Positions 8,137 through 17,320 of a stretch of 64,000 nucleotides of DNA are shown here, piece after piece (within the stretch, counting starts at the first letter, position 1; each line of letters begins with the position of its first letter). Under the pieces are notes generated by a model. That model worked only from the letters and a program-made list of their open reading frames with translations, made no database searches and was not told the origin of the DNA. Where the stretch lies: assembly GCA_903879335.1 (NCBI GenBank), contig CAIRLC010000044.1, forward strand, positions 124,001 to 188,000. Direction: 5' to 3'. The DNA is from an uncultured Pseudomonadota bacterium. GTDB taxonomy: Bacteria > Pseudomonadota > Gammaproteobacteria > Steroidobacterales > Steroidobacteraceae. The position numbers were made by a program, and so were the translations under genes.

Positions 8137-9213
8137 TCAATCATCACTGACAGACAAGTTCGGAAATACTGTAGCCCCTGTGGCGTCCGCGCATAACTGC
8201 GCAGCAACTCGACGAGCCATGGAATCGTACGCCAGTGCCAGCGGCCCTGTTGGCTCCGCCACGACGGTCGGCCGCCCGCCATCAGCTTGCTCTCTGATGC
8301 GGATATCGAGCGGCAGGCTACCCAATACAGGCACGCCATACTCTGCAGCCATTCGCTCACCACCGCCTGCACCAAAGACATGCTCTGCATGCCCGCAACG
8401 GGTACAGATATGTAGCGCCATGTTCTCCACGATGCCGAGCACCGGAACGGCGACTTTTCGGAACATCATGAGACCCTTGCGGGCATCCAGAAGGGCAATA
8501 TCCTGAGGCGTCGTCACGATCACGACTCCGCTGACCGGCACGCGCTGTGAGAGCGTTAACTGGGTATCCCCGGTTCCGGGCGGCATGTCCACAATCAGGT
8601 AGTCGAGCTCACCCCACTCCGTATCGCCTAAGAGCTGCATCAAGGCCTGGGTGACCATCGGTCCCCGCCAGACCATCGGTTGCTCAGCATCAATTAGAAA
8701 TCCGATCGACATCACGGCGATGCCATAGGCTCGCAGCGGCTCAATATGCTTCCCATCCCGGCTGGTTGGGCGCTCTCCGGCCAAACCCATCATCAGTGGC
8801 TGAGAAGGACCGTAGATATCAGCATCCAAAATACCGACCCGAGCGCCTTGGGCGCTGAGAGCCAAGGCTAAGTTGGCCGCTGTCGTCGATTTACCGACGC
8901 CCCCTTTCCCCGACGCAACCGCGACGATATTCAATATTCCCGGGATAGGTTTAACCGACCCCTGAGCTGCAGCCGCCTTGAGTCGGGCCGACAAATTGAG
9001 CAATACGGGTCCAGACCAACCAGCGGCCTGCAAGGCGCTGGAGACGACCGGGCCGAGCTCCCGGGCATACCCGCCGACGGGGTAGCCTAGTTCAACGGCA
9101 ACATGGGCCTGACCGTCCTGAACGGTAACCTCGGTCACGGCAGCCCCCAAAGGGCGATTGAGTGCCGGATCGACGGCAGCGCGAGCGGCCGCAAGCAGGG
9201 CGTGGGAGTCCAT
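8137..9213 (-). CDS. apbC: Iron-sulfur cluster carrier protein ApbC/Mrp
   Basis: P-loop ATPase of the Mrp/NBP35 family that carries and delivers Fe-S clusters in the cytoplasm. The 358 residues comprise a degenerate MIP18/DUF59-like N-terminus (~1-90) and the deviant Walker A SGKGGVGKSTTAANL (~106-120). These are followed by DADIYGPSQPLMMG, the IVDMPPGTGDTQLT switch region, and CTRCGH, which supplies the CxxC cluster site. It starts with ATG at 9213 and is followed after 32 bases by dcd. An apbC-dcd neighbourhood also occurs in pseudomonads. Confidence 0.94.
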   Translation of the reverse strand: MDSHALLAAARAAVDPALNRPLGAAVTEVTVQDGQAHVAVELGYPVGGYARELGPVVSSALQAAGWSGPVLLNLSARLKAAAAQGSVKPIPGILNIVAVASGKGGVGKSTTAANLALALSAQGARVGILDADIYGPSQPLMMGLAGERPTSRDGKHIEPLRAYGIAVMSIGFLIDAEQPMVWRGPMVTQALMQLLGDTEWGELDYLIVDMPPGTGDTQLTLSQRVPVSGVVIVTTPQDIALLDARKGLMMFRKVAVPVLGIVENMALHICTRCGHAEHVFGAGGGERMAAEYGVPVLGSLPLDIRIREQADGGRPTVVAEPTGPLALAYDSMARRVAAQLCADATGATVFPNLSVSDD

Positions 9214-9312
9214 AGATGGTCAGCCAGAGCGGAATTGAGTCACGCATTCTATCGAAGGTGCCTGCCCTGCGGGGGCTTTGCGGGGGCTTTGCGGCACCCC
9301 TGTGGCATACTC

Positions 9313-11703
9313 ATGCCTGTGAAATTCCTGACCTCCTTACGCGGTGAACGGTTACTCGCGGACCTGAAGTCAATCCAGGATCCGGACAGCCCCGATTTCC
9401 GCCGCGCCGTGCAGAAACTCGCGGGCCTAGGCGGCGACGCCATTCCCATGATCATCGCGGCTCTGGCCACCGCCGACCGCCGGGAAACGCTCGCCTATGT
9501 TGAAATTCTTGGGGCAATGGCTGACAGCCGGCATCTGAATCGATTGCTGGAGGAATTGACGAATCCCAATCCGCGGATAGTCTCCGCCGTCGCCTGGGCA
9601 TTATCGAGTTCTCGCAACTATCCGCCCGCCCAGTTATTGAGCGCGCTGAAGGACCCCGAAATTCCAACCGGCGCCCTGATCGAAATAATCAGCGCACACA
9701 AGGCTCGCGTGCCAATCCGGGATCTGCTCGCGGCCGCCTACACCATGGAATCACGCGACAAGTCGTCACTATTTCGCCTGATCGGTGACATCGCCGACGA
9801 AAGCAGCGTCCCAGACCTGCTCGCGCGCCTCGAGGGCAAGGATGTCTCGGTCCGCACCCATTTGATGGAGATTTTGGTTCGCTTCGACCGACCAGATGTT
9901 GCGGAAGCGCTGCTGACTCAACTGCGGAATCCGGCAAAACTGGTACGCCTCGCAGCTCTCGGCACTCTATTAAAGATGTCGGTCATCCCTGATGTGCGGG
10001 CAATCGCGCCGCTGATTGCAGACCCCGACATGGAGGTTGCAAACCGCGCTATCGAATTATTGATTAAGGCACGACATCCTCAGACCATTCCCCTGTTGCT
10101 GCCAGCTCTGAAGGATGAGTCGGAGTACGCCCGTCGAGCGGCCGTTGAAGTGCTCAATGAATTGTGTGACGCGGCATCAATCAAATATCTCCTTGAAGCG
10201 ATCAAGGACAGTGACTGGTGGGTGCGGAGTCGCGCAGCCGACGCACTTGGAAAAATCGGCGGCACGCGCGTAGTGGACGCCGTGATTTCTCTGGTTAACG
10301 ACCGAGATGATGAAATTCGCCGCACAGCAATCGAAATTCTGAATTTGACGCACGATGAGCGTGCCGTCGAGCACCTCATCGGCGCAACTCGCGACGCCGA
10401 CTGGTGGGTCAGTGAGCGCGCCGTGGACGCCCTCGCGTCCATCGGCAACGCTAAAGCCATACCCCGGCTCCTTGAGATGCTTAACGGAGAGCCTCACTCG
10501 ATTCCCGCCGTCATTCGCGCCCTGGTAAGACTAGGCGACGGCCAACTTATTCCGGTACTACTGCCGGTACTGCAAAGACCCGAAAGCGAAATCCGCATTG
10601 AAATCCTGCGGGCTCTAGGCGTGTTAACGGATGCCGAATCGCTAGAAACGGTTTGCGCCCGCATACGTTCCGTCGGGCAGTTAACCACCGATCAGACCGT
10701 ATCAACCGCAGCAGCCCGCGCTATGCAAATGCTGGAGGAGCGTCATCCCGGCGCGTCAAATAAGAGCGGCGATACCGCGATGACCTTGGCGCCCACTTCC
10801 CGCACGATGTTAGAAGCGGTTGATTTGCGAGATCTTGCCGCACACGCCGACAGTCTGAATCAACGGCTCGATATCTCGACGCTGACACCGGGCGATGTCA
10901 TTGACGGCCGTTATAAATTCTTATCTAAAATCGGCAAGGGCGCATTTGGCACAGTACTCTTAATTGAAGACGTCATCGTCGGCGAACACTTAGTACTGAA
11001 ATTTCTAAATGCCTCGTTTGCTCAAGATGCAGACATGCTGCAACGCTTCACGCGCGAGTTGCGGATTAGCCGAATGATTACGCATCGAAACGTAATCCGA
11101 ATTTATGACTTCCTGGAGATACGCGGAAATTACGCGATTTCGATGGAATATTTCCCGAGTCACACCTTAGCGGCCGAGATCAGCGCCGGACAGCCGATAC
11201 CGATTGAACAATCGGTCCGCTACGGCATCGATATTTGTCGCGGCATGTCGGTCGCTCACCAGATGGGGGTCGTACATCGAGACCTCAAGCCTGCGAATAT
11301 TCTGATCAATGACGAGCGGCTACTGAAAATCGTCGATTTCGGAGTCGCTGCGGCGCAGCGCGAGGGCGACGCTCAACTGACCAAGACGGGCTATGTCATC
11401 GGTTCACCCAAATACATGGCTCCAGAGCAGATTTTGGGTAAACCGATCGATCCGCGCGCCGATATTTATTCTACCGGGGTAGTGCTCTACGAGATGTTGG
11501 CCGGAGTCGCCCCGTACACGCAGGGCGATCATATGGCCATCATGTATCAACATGTACAGGGCCGAGCGAAATTGGTTAACGAGGTCAATTCGCGCGTGCC
11601 AGCACCGTTAGCTGCAGTCATCACCCGAGCCATGGCGGTCGATAAACTGAAACGACATCAGTCCATGGAGGAACTCAGCCTCGACCTCGAGCGCTGCCTG
11701 TGA
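9313..11703 (+). CDS. HEAT-repeat Ser/Thr protein kinase
   Basis: Predicted cytoplasmic fusion of an N-terminal HEAT/armadillo-type helical scaffold (about residues 20-470) to a C-terminal Hanks-type kinase (about 527-796). The repeats recur as units such as DWWVRSRAADALGKIGG and DWWVSERAVDALASIGN. The kinase core looks complete: glycine loop GKGAFGTV (from ~541), VLKF lysine, HRDLKPAN (His655, Asp657), DFG (Asp675), MAPEQ. No membrane segment is seen. The frame is open back to 9103, but that part is antisense to apbC, so ATG 9313 (796 aa) is chosen; the ribosome site is weak. Thirteen bases separate it from a PilT ATPase, suggesting an operon concerned with type IV pilus retraction or a related system. 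Confidence 0.88.
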   Translation: MPVKFLTSLRGERLLADLKSIQDPDSPDFRRAVQKLAGLGGDAIPMIIAALATADRRETLAYVEILGAMADSRHLNRLLEELTNPNPRIVSAVAWALSSSRNYPPAQLLSALKDPEIPTGALIEIISAHKARVPIRDLLAAAYTMESRDKSSLFRLIGDIADESSVPDLLARLEGKDVSVRTHLMEILVRFDRPDVAEALLTQLRNPAKLVRLAALGTLLKMSVIPDVRAIAPLIADPDMEVANRAIELLIKARHPQTIPLLLPALKDESEYARRAAVEVLNELCDAASIKYLLEAIKDSDWWVRSRAADALGKIGGTRVVDAVISLVNDRDDEIRRTAIEILNLTHDERAVEHLIGATRDADWWVSERAVDALASIGNAKAIPRLLEMLNGEPHSIPAVIRALVRLGDGQLIPVLLPVLQRPESEIRIEILRALGVLTDAESLETVCARIRSVGQLTTDQTVSTAAARAMQMLEERHPGASNKSGDTAMTLAPTSRTMLEAVDLRDLAAHADSLNQRLDISTLTPGDVIDGRYKFLSKIGKGAFGTVLLIEDVIVGEHLVLKFLNASFAQDADMLQRFTRELRISRMITHRNVIRIYDFLEIRGNYAISMEYFPSHTLAAEISAGQPIPIEQSVRYGIDICRGMSVAHQMGVVHRDLKPANILINDERLLKIVDFGVAAAQREGDAQLTKTGYVIGSPKYMAPEQILGKPIDPRADIYSTGVVLYEMLAGVAPYTQGDHMAIMYQHVQGRAKLVNEVNSRVPAPLAAVITRAMAVDKLKRHQSMEELSLDLERCL

Positions 11704-11716
11704 GGAGCCGCTGAAT

Positions 11717-12811
11717 ATGGCCCGAATCGACGCCTTTTTAAAACTCGGTAGCGCACAAGGATGCTCAGATATCCATTTGGCGGTCGGTGTTCCGCCGATG
11801 CTGCGAATGAATGGCGATCTAGTGCCTATCCGCTTCAGAGATCTCGGCGCATCCGAGCTGGAAGGCTATGTCGAGGAGATACTCACGAAGAAGCTTTCTG
11901 AGCAATTTCGAACCGGTCACGATCTCGATTTTGCATACGTGACTGAGGATGGTGGACGGTTCAGAGTGAACGTCTTTCGCAAGGAGACAGGGGTCGGTGC
12001 GGTATTCCGGGCCATACCCTCAAATGTACCGTCTCTAGACACATTGAATTTGCCGGCGGTGGTAACGCGGCTGCTCGACCATCACCAGGGAATGATCCTC
12101 GTCACAGGCTCCACTGGCCAAGGCAAGTCAACGACTTTGGCGGCTATGATCGATGAACTGAACCGGACTCGACGCCTAAACATCATCAGTCTGGAAGACC
12201 CGATAGAGTTCGTACACAGCAGCAAGGGGTCGCAAATTATTCAGCGAGAATATGGCACGCATGTTCCCTCCTTTGCTGAGGGTATTCGAGCGGCCATGCG
12301 CGAAGATCCAGATGTCATTCTGGTCGGTGAGATGCGGGATGCAGACACGATCCGCATGGCGATGACGGCGGCCGAGACCGGACATCTCGTACTGGGCACT
12401 TTACACACGACGAGCGCCGTCAAGACAATTGATCGAATTATCGACGCGCTCCCTGCGGAAGAACGGGAACAGACGAAGAGCTTTTTGTCTCAAAGTCTCA
12501 TCGCAGTGATCACGCAAGTGTTGGTCAAGAGAAACGACAGTCGCAGTCGCAAAGCGATCTGTGAAATCATGGTGATGAATCGCGCGATCGGTAAATTAAT
12601 TCAGACAGACCAGACTCATCAGTTGGCGGCGCAATTACAAACAGGCCGCGATCAAGGCATGCAGACACTTGACCAAGCTTTGATGGCTGGCGTACTCGCC
12701 AAAGAACTAGACCCCGATGCAGCATATTTAAATGCATTGGATCGTCGACCATTCCAACGGTTCGTAAACGACTCGAGTATTTTACCTCGCGTCGAATTGC
12801 CGGGAGGTTGA
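11717..12811 (+). CDS. PilT-family twitching ATPase, first paralogue
   Basis: Hexameric secretion-type ATPase of the PilT/PilU group, 364 residues, cytoplasmic. N-terminal PAS-like part (SDIHLAVGVPPMLRMNGDL), Walker A GSTGQGKST (131-139), Asp box IISLEDPIEFVH, Walker B ILVGEMRD (201-208) and His box GTLHTTSA are all present. The C-terminal segment equivalent to the retraction motif AIRNLIRE reads AIGKLIQT (290-297) and is clearly diverged. It lies between the HEAT kinase (13-base gap) and a second PilT paralogue (4-base gap). Whether it is the main pilus retraction motor or a specialised paralogue cannot be told from this window; no other pilus gene is nearby. Confidence 0.9.
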   Translation: MARIDAFLKLGSAQGCSDIHLAVGVPPMLRMNGDLVPIRFRDLGASELEGYVEEILTKKLSEQFRTGHDLDFAYVTEDGGRFRVNVFRKETGVGAVFRAIPSNVPSLDTLNLPAVVTRLLDHHQGMILVTGSTGQGKSTTLAAMIDELNRTRRLNIISLEDPIEFVHSSKGSQIIQREYGTHVPSFAEGIRAAMREDPDVILVGEMRDADTIRMAMTAAETGHLVLGTLHTTSAVKTIDRIIDALPAEEREQTKSFLSQSLIAVITQVLVKRNDSRSRKAICEIMVMNRAIGKLIQTDQTHQLAAQLQTGRDQGMQTLDQALMAGVLAKELDPDAAYLNALDRRPFQRFVNDSSILPRVELPGG

Positions 12812-12815
12812 CCCC

Positions 12816-13877
12816 ATGGCGCGGATCGACGATTACTTAGCTGAGGTCATCTCCCGAAAGGGTTCAGATTTACATTTCATCTCCGGCGATCCGGCCCGCA
12901 TTCGCCTGTATGGCGAATTGCAACCTTTAAGGCCTGAACCGCTCACGGCAGATTTTGTCCGCGATGTGTTGCTAGAGATCATGCCGCAAAAGGCTCTCTC
13001 GCGATTCGAGGACAAAGATGGCGCAGATTTTGCTTACGAAGTGCCTGATTTGGCACGCTTTCGCGTGAATGTCATGCGTCACCTCAATGGCATGGGCGCA
13101 GTGATGCGCGTTATTCCATCGATGGCGCTCACGCTCGATCAACTTGGCATGCCGGACCCTGTTCGCAACTTGTGCAACACCCAGAGCGGCCTCATTTTAG
13201 TCACCGGCAAGACTGGCTCAGGTAAATCAACGACCCTAGCGGCGATGATTGATGACATTAACACGCGAACTCGCGGTCACATTTTGACCATCGAAGATCC
13301 GATCGAATTTGTTCATCGCCGTAAGAATTGTTTGGTCAGTCAACGCGAAATTGGTAATCACGCCCCGTCCTTCGCCTCTGCAATCCATTCCGCGCTGCGC
13401 GAAGACCCAGATGTGGTCTTGGTCGGCGAAATGCGTGACCTTGAGACGATCAGTATCGCGGTGTCTGCTGCCGAAATGGGCGTGTTGGTCATGGGCACGC
13501 TGCATACGAATGGCGCTGCGGCGACGGTGGACCGTATCGTTAATGCGTTCCCGACCGACAAGCAACCCCACGTCCGCACCATGCTGTCCACGAGTTTGCG
13601 CGGGGTGGTCTCCCAGCAACTGATTCCACGATCCGGCCAACCGGGACGCGTCGCTGCCCTTGAGATTCTCGTGAATACACCGGCGGTTTCCAACTTGATC
13701 CGACAGGGCAAGCTCGACCAGTTGGAAACCAGCATGCAAAGCGGCGCCGCCTACGGGATGCGCACCATGGATATGGCCATTCAGCAGCTATTGGATGCCC
13801 ATGCCATCAGTGGGCGGGAAGCGTACCGAAAGGCCATCAATAAGCAGCGCTTTGAGGTTTATCGGGACGCTCCTTAA
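12816..13877 (+). CDS. PilT-family twitching ATPase, second paralogue (PilU-like position)
   Basis: A 353-residue PilT/PilU-type ATPase. GSDLHFISGDPARIRLYGEL opens the N-terminal domain. Walker A is GKTGSGKST (131-139), the Asp box is ILTIEDPIEFVHRR, Walker B is VLVGEMRD, and the His box is GTLHTNGA. The AIRNLIRE-equivalent reads AVSNLIRQ (290-297), closer to the canonical retraction motif than in the first paralogue. It starts four bases after the preceding gene with a GGAGG site just upstream. Both paralogues open with MARID, consistent with tandem duplication followed by divergence. It ends 61 bases before metG. Confidence 0.9.
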   Translation: MARIDDYLAEVISRKGSDLHFISGDPARIRLYGELQPLRPEPLTADFVRDVLLEIMPQKALSRFEDKDGADFAYEVPDLARFRVNVMRHLNGMGAVMRVIPSMALTLDQLGMPDPVRNLCNTQSGLILVTGKTGSGKSTTLAAMIDDINTRTRGHILTIEDPIEFVHRRKNCLVSQREIGNHAPSFASAIHSALREDPDVVLVGEMRDLETISIAVSAAEMGVLVMGTLHTNGAAATVDRIVNAFPTDKQPHVRTMLSTSLRGVVSQQLIPRSGQPGRVAALEILVNTPAVSNLIRQGKLDQLETSMQSGAAYGMRTMDMAIQQLLDAHAISGREAYRKAINKQRFEVYRDAP

Positions 13878-13938
13878 GCAGGCAGGCCCGCCGACTGGCA
13901 TAATGGAGGGCCGACGTCTACGGTTCCTACACGCCCCC

Positions 13939-16005
13939 ATGCGCCGCATTCTCGTTACCAGTGCCCTCCCTTACGCCAATGGCCCGCTCCACTTCGGGCA
14001 CATTTTGGAGGCTGTTCAGACGGACATTTGGGCGCGCGCCATGCGCCTAGCTGGACACGAATGTCATTACGTGTGCGCCGATGACACCCATGGCACACCG
14101 ATCATGCTTAAGGCTCAGGCTGAGGGGGTCACGCCCGAGCAGCTGATCGCCGGTATTGAAGCTGAGCACCGGTCGACCTACGCAGGCTTCCTGATCAAGC
14201 ACGATCTATTCCATTCGACCCATAGCGATGAAAATCGCCGCTGCACCGAAAAACTATTTAAAGCGCTCGACGCTGCCGGATACATCAGCCGTCGGTCAAT
14301 CCGGCAGTCGTATGACGAGACGGCCCAGATGTTCCTGCCTGATCGTTATGTCAAAGGCACGTGCCCCCGTTGCAACGCCCTAGACCAGTACGGGGATAGC
14401 TGCGAAGTTTGTGGTGCGACGTACTCGCCGTCGGAACTGAAAGATCCAGTCTCCGTGATCAGCGGCACACCGCCCGTAGAACGGGAATCAGAACATCTCT
14501 TTTTCCGCCTCGATGCGTTCGAAGGAATGCTCAAGGAATGGACACGCTCGGGTGCGATTCATGAGAGTGTCGCCAACAAGCTAGAAGAATGGTTCAGCGC
14601 TGGCTTACGAGACTGGGATATATCCCGAGACGCGCCATATTTCGGCTTTGAAATTCCAGGGCATCCCGGCAAATACTTCTATGTATGGCTTGATGCCCCC
14701 GTGGGCTACATGGCGGCAAGTTTAGCCTTGGCAGAGCGGGATAGCCTTAACTTCGATGGCTGGTGGTCGGCTGATAGTGGCGCCGAACTCCACCATTTCA
14801 TCGGCAAGGACATTCTGTACTTTCATACCCTGTTCTGGCCCGCCGTGCTTCAAGGCGCAGGATTCCGCCGACCGACACAGGTTCATGCCCACGGCTTTCT
14901 GACGGTCAATGGTCAGAAGATGTCGAAGTCTCGCGGCACCTTCATCACCGGGCGCCGTTATCTGGAACGATTACCCCCAGAGCCATTGCGCTATTACTTC
15001 GCGGCAAAGCTCGGGCCGGGTATTGATGATATGGATTTGTCGCTGGACGATTTTGTCAGTCGCTTCAATTCAGACGTCGTCGGCAAACTCGTCAACATTG
15101 CGAGCCGATGTGCCGGCTTCATTGCACGAGGCGGTGGCCGTCTTGCATCAGAGCTACCGGACCCAGCGTTGTATGCTGAGTTCGCAGCAGCCTGCCCCCG
15201 CATCGCGGCGTTATATGAATCTCGAGATTTCATTGCTGCGATTCGCGAGATTGCAGGATTAGCAGATCGCGCAAATCAATATATTGATACGCAAAAGCCC
15301 TGGACGCTCGCCAAGGATCCGAGCCGTGCGAGCGATGTGCTCGCCGTCTGTACTCAAGGCATTAACCTCTTTCGAGCGTTGATGACTTATCTTGCCCCGG
15401 TGCTACCGGCAATGGCGGAACAGGCCGGCAGATTTCTGGGTCACCCGATTACGCGTTGGACAGATGTAGTCCACCCTCTTCTCGGCAGTGAACTTGCCGT
15501 TTACGAACCACTTGCAACCCGTCTTGATCCAAAGGTAGTGGCCACCTTGATAGAAGAAACCCCAACGAGCGCAGCAGCTCCGGTATCAGCCCCGTCAGCC
15601 GCTCAGGCCGCAGCCGCGCCACCAGCAAAAGCGCCAGCTGCACCAAGTCCGGCTGCTGCAACTGTGGGCGCAAAAGGCGAAATCACCATTGATGACTTTG
15701 CCAAGCTCGACCTTCGCGTCGGCAAAGTACTCGATTGCGGTCTGGTCGATGGATCGGACAAGTTATTGAGGCTTCAGATTGACCTCGGCAACGGCGATGT
15801 CCGTCAGATATTTTCTGGGATTCGCGAGTCATATACGCCTGAGAGTATGGTCGGGCGCAACGTGGTCGTCATCGCCAACCTTAAGCCGCGCAAGATGCGG
15901 TTTGGTATTTCTCAGGGCATGGTGCTCTGCGCCAGTAACGATAATCCAGGCGTTTTCTTGGTCTCACCGGACGACGGTGGGATCGCCGGAATGAGCGTTA
16001 CCTGA
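13939..16005 (+). CDS. metG: Methionyl-tRNA synthetase
   Basis: Class I synthetase that charges both initiator and elongator tRNA-Met. Start ATG 13939 gives 688 residues beginning [15 protein letters not shown]; the longer open frame overlaps the PilT gene and is rejected. The HIGH-type signature is HFGH, the zinc knuckle is [17 protein letters not shown], and KMSKS is at residues 327-331. After the anticodon-binding helices comes an Ala/Pro-rich linker (about 545-575). A C-terminal tRNA-binding (Trbp111/EMAP-type) domain [16 protein letters not shown] follows, as in dimeric MetG1 enzymes. rnfB follows after four bases. Confidence 0.97.
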   Translation: MRRILVTSALPYANGPLHFGHILEAVQTDIWARAMRLAGHECHYVCADDTHGTPIMLKAQAEGVTPEQLIAGIEAEHRSTYAGFLIKHDLFHSTHSDENRRCTEKLFKALDAAGYISRRSIRQSYDETAQMFLPDRYVKGTCPRCNALDQYGDSCEVCGATYSPSELKDPVSVISGTPPVERESEHLFFRLDAFEGMLKEWTRSGAIHESVANKLEEWFSAGLRDWDISRDAPYFGFEIPGHPGKYFYVWLDAPVGYMAASLALAERDSLNFDGWWSADSGAELHHFIGKDILYFHTLFWPAVLQGAGFRRPTQVHAHGFLTVNGQKMSKSRGTFITGRRYLERLPPEPLRYYFAAKLGPGIDDMDLSLDDFVSRFNSDVVGKLVNIASRCAGFIARGGGRLASELPDPALYAEFAAACPRIAALYESRDFIAAIREIAGLADRANQYIDTQKPWTLAKDPSRASDVLAVCTQGINLFRALMTYLAPVLPAMAEQAGRFLGHPITRWTDVVHPLLGSELAVYEPLATRLDPKVVATLIEETPTSAAAPVSAPSAAQAAAAPPAKAPAAPSPAAATVGAKGEITIDDFAKLDLRVGKVLDCGLVDGSDKLLRLQIDLGNGDVRQIFSGIRESYTPESMVGRNVVVIANLKPRKMRFGISQGMVLCASNDNPGVFLVSPDDGGIAGMSVT

Positions 16006-16009
16006 GGCA

Positions 16010-16552
16010 ATGACGGCGACGCTCGCGGAGCAAATCGACGCCATTTTGCCGCAGACGCAATGCACGCGTTGTGGTTACAGCGGATGTCGGCCGTATGCAG
16101 AGGCTATCGCTCTCGGCGAAGCGCTGCCTGATCGTTGCCCACCCGGCGGGCAACCGGTCGCGCAAGCCTTAGCTCGACTCCTCGGAGCACCGGTTCGCCC
16201 AATTAACCCCGAAGTCGGAGAGGAATCCGTACCCCGAGTGGCCGTGATTGATGAACTGGTCTGCATAGGCTGCGCAAAGTGTCTGCCCGCATGCCCGGTC
16301 GATGCGATCGTCGGCGCTCGAAAACACCTCCACACAGTGGTTGCCGCGGACTGCAGCGGCTGCGAACTCTGCTTACCGCCATGCCCCGTCGATTGCATCA
16401 CCCTGGTCCCAGTTGCCGAAGCGCCCCTCGATGGCGCTACGCTTGCGGCACGTGCTCATTTCTATCGAGAGCGCTATGGCAACCACCGACAGCGGGAAGC
16501 GCGCCGTGAAACGGAACGCCAAGAACGCCTGGCGGCGCGTTCGCTGAGTTGA
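16010..16552 (+). CDS. rnfB: RnfB-like ferredoxin (short soluble form)
   Basis: A 180-residue iron-sulfur protein similar to RnfB/RsxB but lacking the hydrophobic N-terminal anchor. It has an Fe-S domain with CTRCGYSGC and RCPPGG, then two 4Fe-4S ferredoxin motifs, [12 protein letters not shown] and [12 protein letters not shown]. The C-terminus is Arg/Glu-rich. No other Rnf/Rsx subunit is in the window. The metG-rnfB-nth order is familiar from xanthomonads. It may act as a stand-alone electron carrier, for example supporting the Fe-S enzyme Nth encoded just downstream; that link is inference. Confidence 0.85.
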   Translation: MTATLAEQIDAILPQTQCTRCGYSGCRPYAEAIALGEALPDRCPPGGQPVAQALARLLGAPVRPINPEVGEESVPRVAVIDELVCIGCAKCLPACPVDAIVGARKHLHTVVAADCSGCELCLPPCPVDCITLVPVAEAPLDGATLAARAHFYRERYGNHRQREARRETERQERLAARSLS

Positions 16553-16560
16553 ACTTCAAC

Positions 16561-17202
16561 ATGACTCCTAAGAAGCGCCACGCCCTATTCGCGAAACTCC
16601 AAGCGATTGATCCCCACCCGCAAACAGAACTGGTCTACTCCACACCGTTTGAGTTGCTGGTGGCGGTCATATTGTCGGCGCAAGCCACCGACAAAGGCGT
16701 CAATGTCGCGACTGCCAAATTATTTCCGGTCGCGAACACTCCGCATGCGATTCTAGAATTGGGTCTCCCAAAACTTAAGTCGTTCGTCAAAACGATCGGT
16801 CTTTTTAACACCAAGGCCGAGAACATCATGGGCATGTGCCGGAGATTAATTGACCTGCACGACGGCCAAGTGCCTCATGATCGCGCAGCCCTTGAAGCGC
16901 TGCCGGGCGTCGGCAGAAAGACGGCCAACGTGATTTTGAATTGTGTCTTCGGCGAACCGACTATGGCCGTTGATACCCATATCTTCAGAGTTTCGAATAG
17001 AACTGGATTGGCGCCGGCAAAAACCGTCGGTAGCGTGGAAAAAGCGCTCTTAGCTGCTGTTCCCGCTGAGTTTGCCTTACACGCTCATCATTGGCTGATC
17101 CTACTTGGGCGCTACACCTGTAAAGCACGTCAGCCCGAGTGTTGGCGCTGCCCGGTCGCTTCTGAATGTGGCTATCGTCCAAAAACCAAGGATCCAGGTT
17201 AG
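16561..17202 (+). CDS. nth: Endonuclease III (base-excision DNA glycosylase/AP lyase)
   Basis: Removes oxidised pyrimidines and nicks the abasic site. ATG 16561 (213 aa, starting MTPKKRHALF) aligns with the E. coli start; a TTG at 16549 overlapping the rnfB stop would add four residues and cannot be excluded. The helix-hairpin-helix LPGVGRKTANV carries the catalytic Lys, VDTHIFR carries the catalytic Asp, and the C-terminal 4Fe-4S site has the exact C-x6-C-x2-C-x5-C spacing (CKARQPECWRCPVASEC). Confidence 0.95.
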   Translation: MTPKKRHALFAKLQAIDPHPQTELVYSTPFELLVAVILSAQATDKGVNVATAKLFPVANTPHAILELGLPKLKSFVKTIGLFNTKAENIMGMCRRLIDLHDGQVPHDRAALEALPGVGRKTANVILNCVFGEPTMAVDTHIFRVSNRTGLAPAKTVGSVEKALLAAVPAEFALHAHHWLILLGRYTCKARQPECWRCPVASECGYRPKTKDPG

Positions 17203-17320
17203 CCATTTAGGGGCGTTTGAATCCACGTCGATGCGCATTGCGCTCGCAGAAGCGCCGGCGCGACAATTGAGTCTCGCCTGACGATGATCAACGGCGAGTT
17301 GCTGACCGAGGAAGTCTGAC

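Noticed and set aside
9103-9312. 70-residue N-terminal extension of the HEAT kinase
   Set aside because: It is antisense to the 5' end of apbC and has no repeat character; ATG 9313 fits the domain start.
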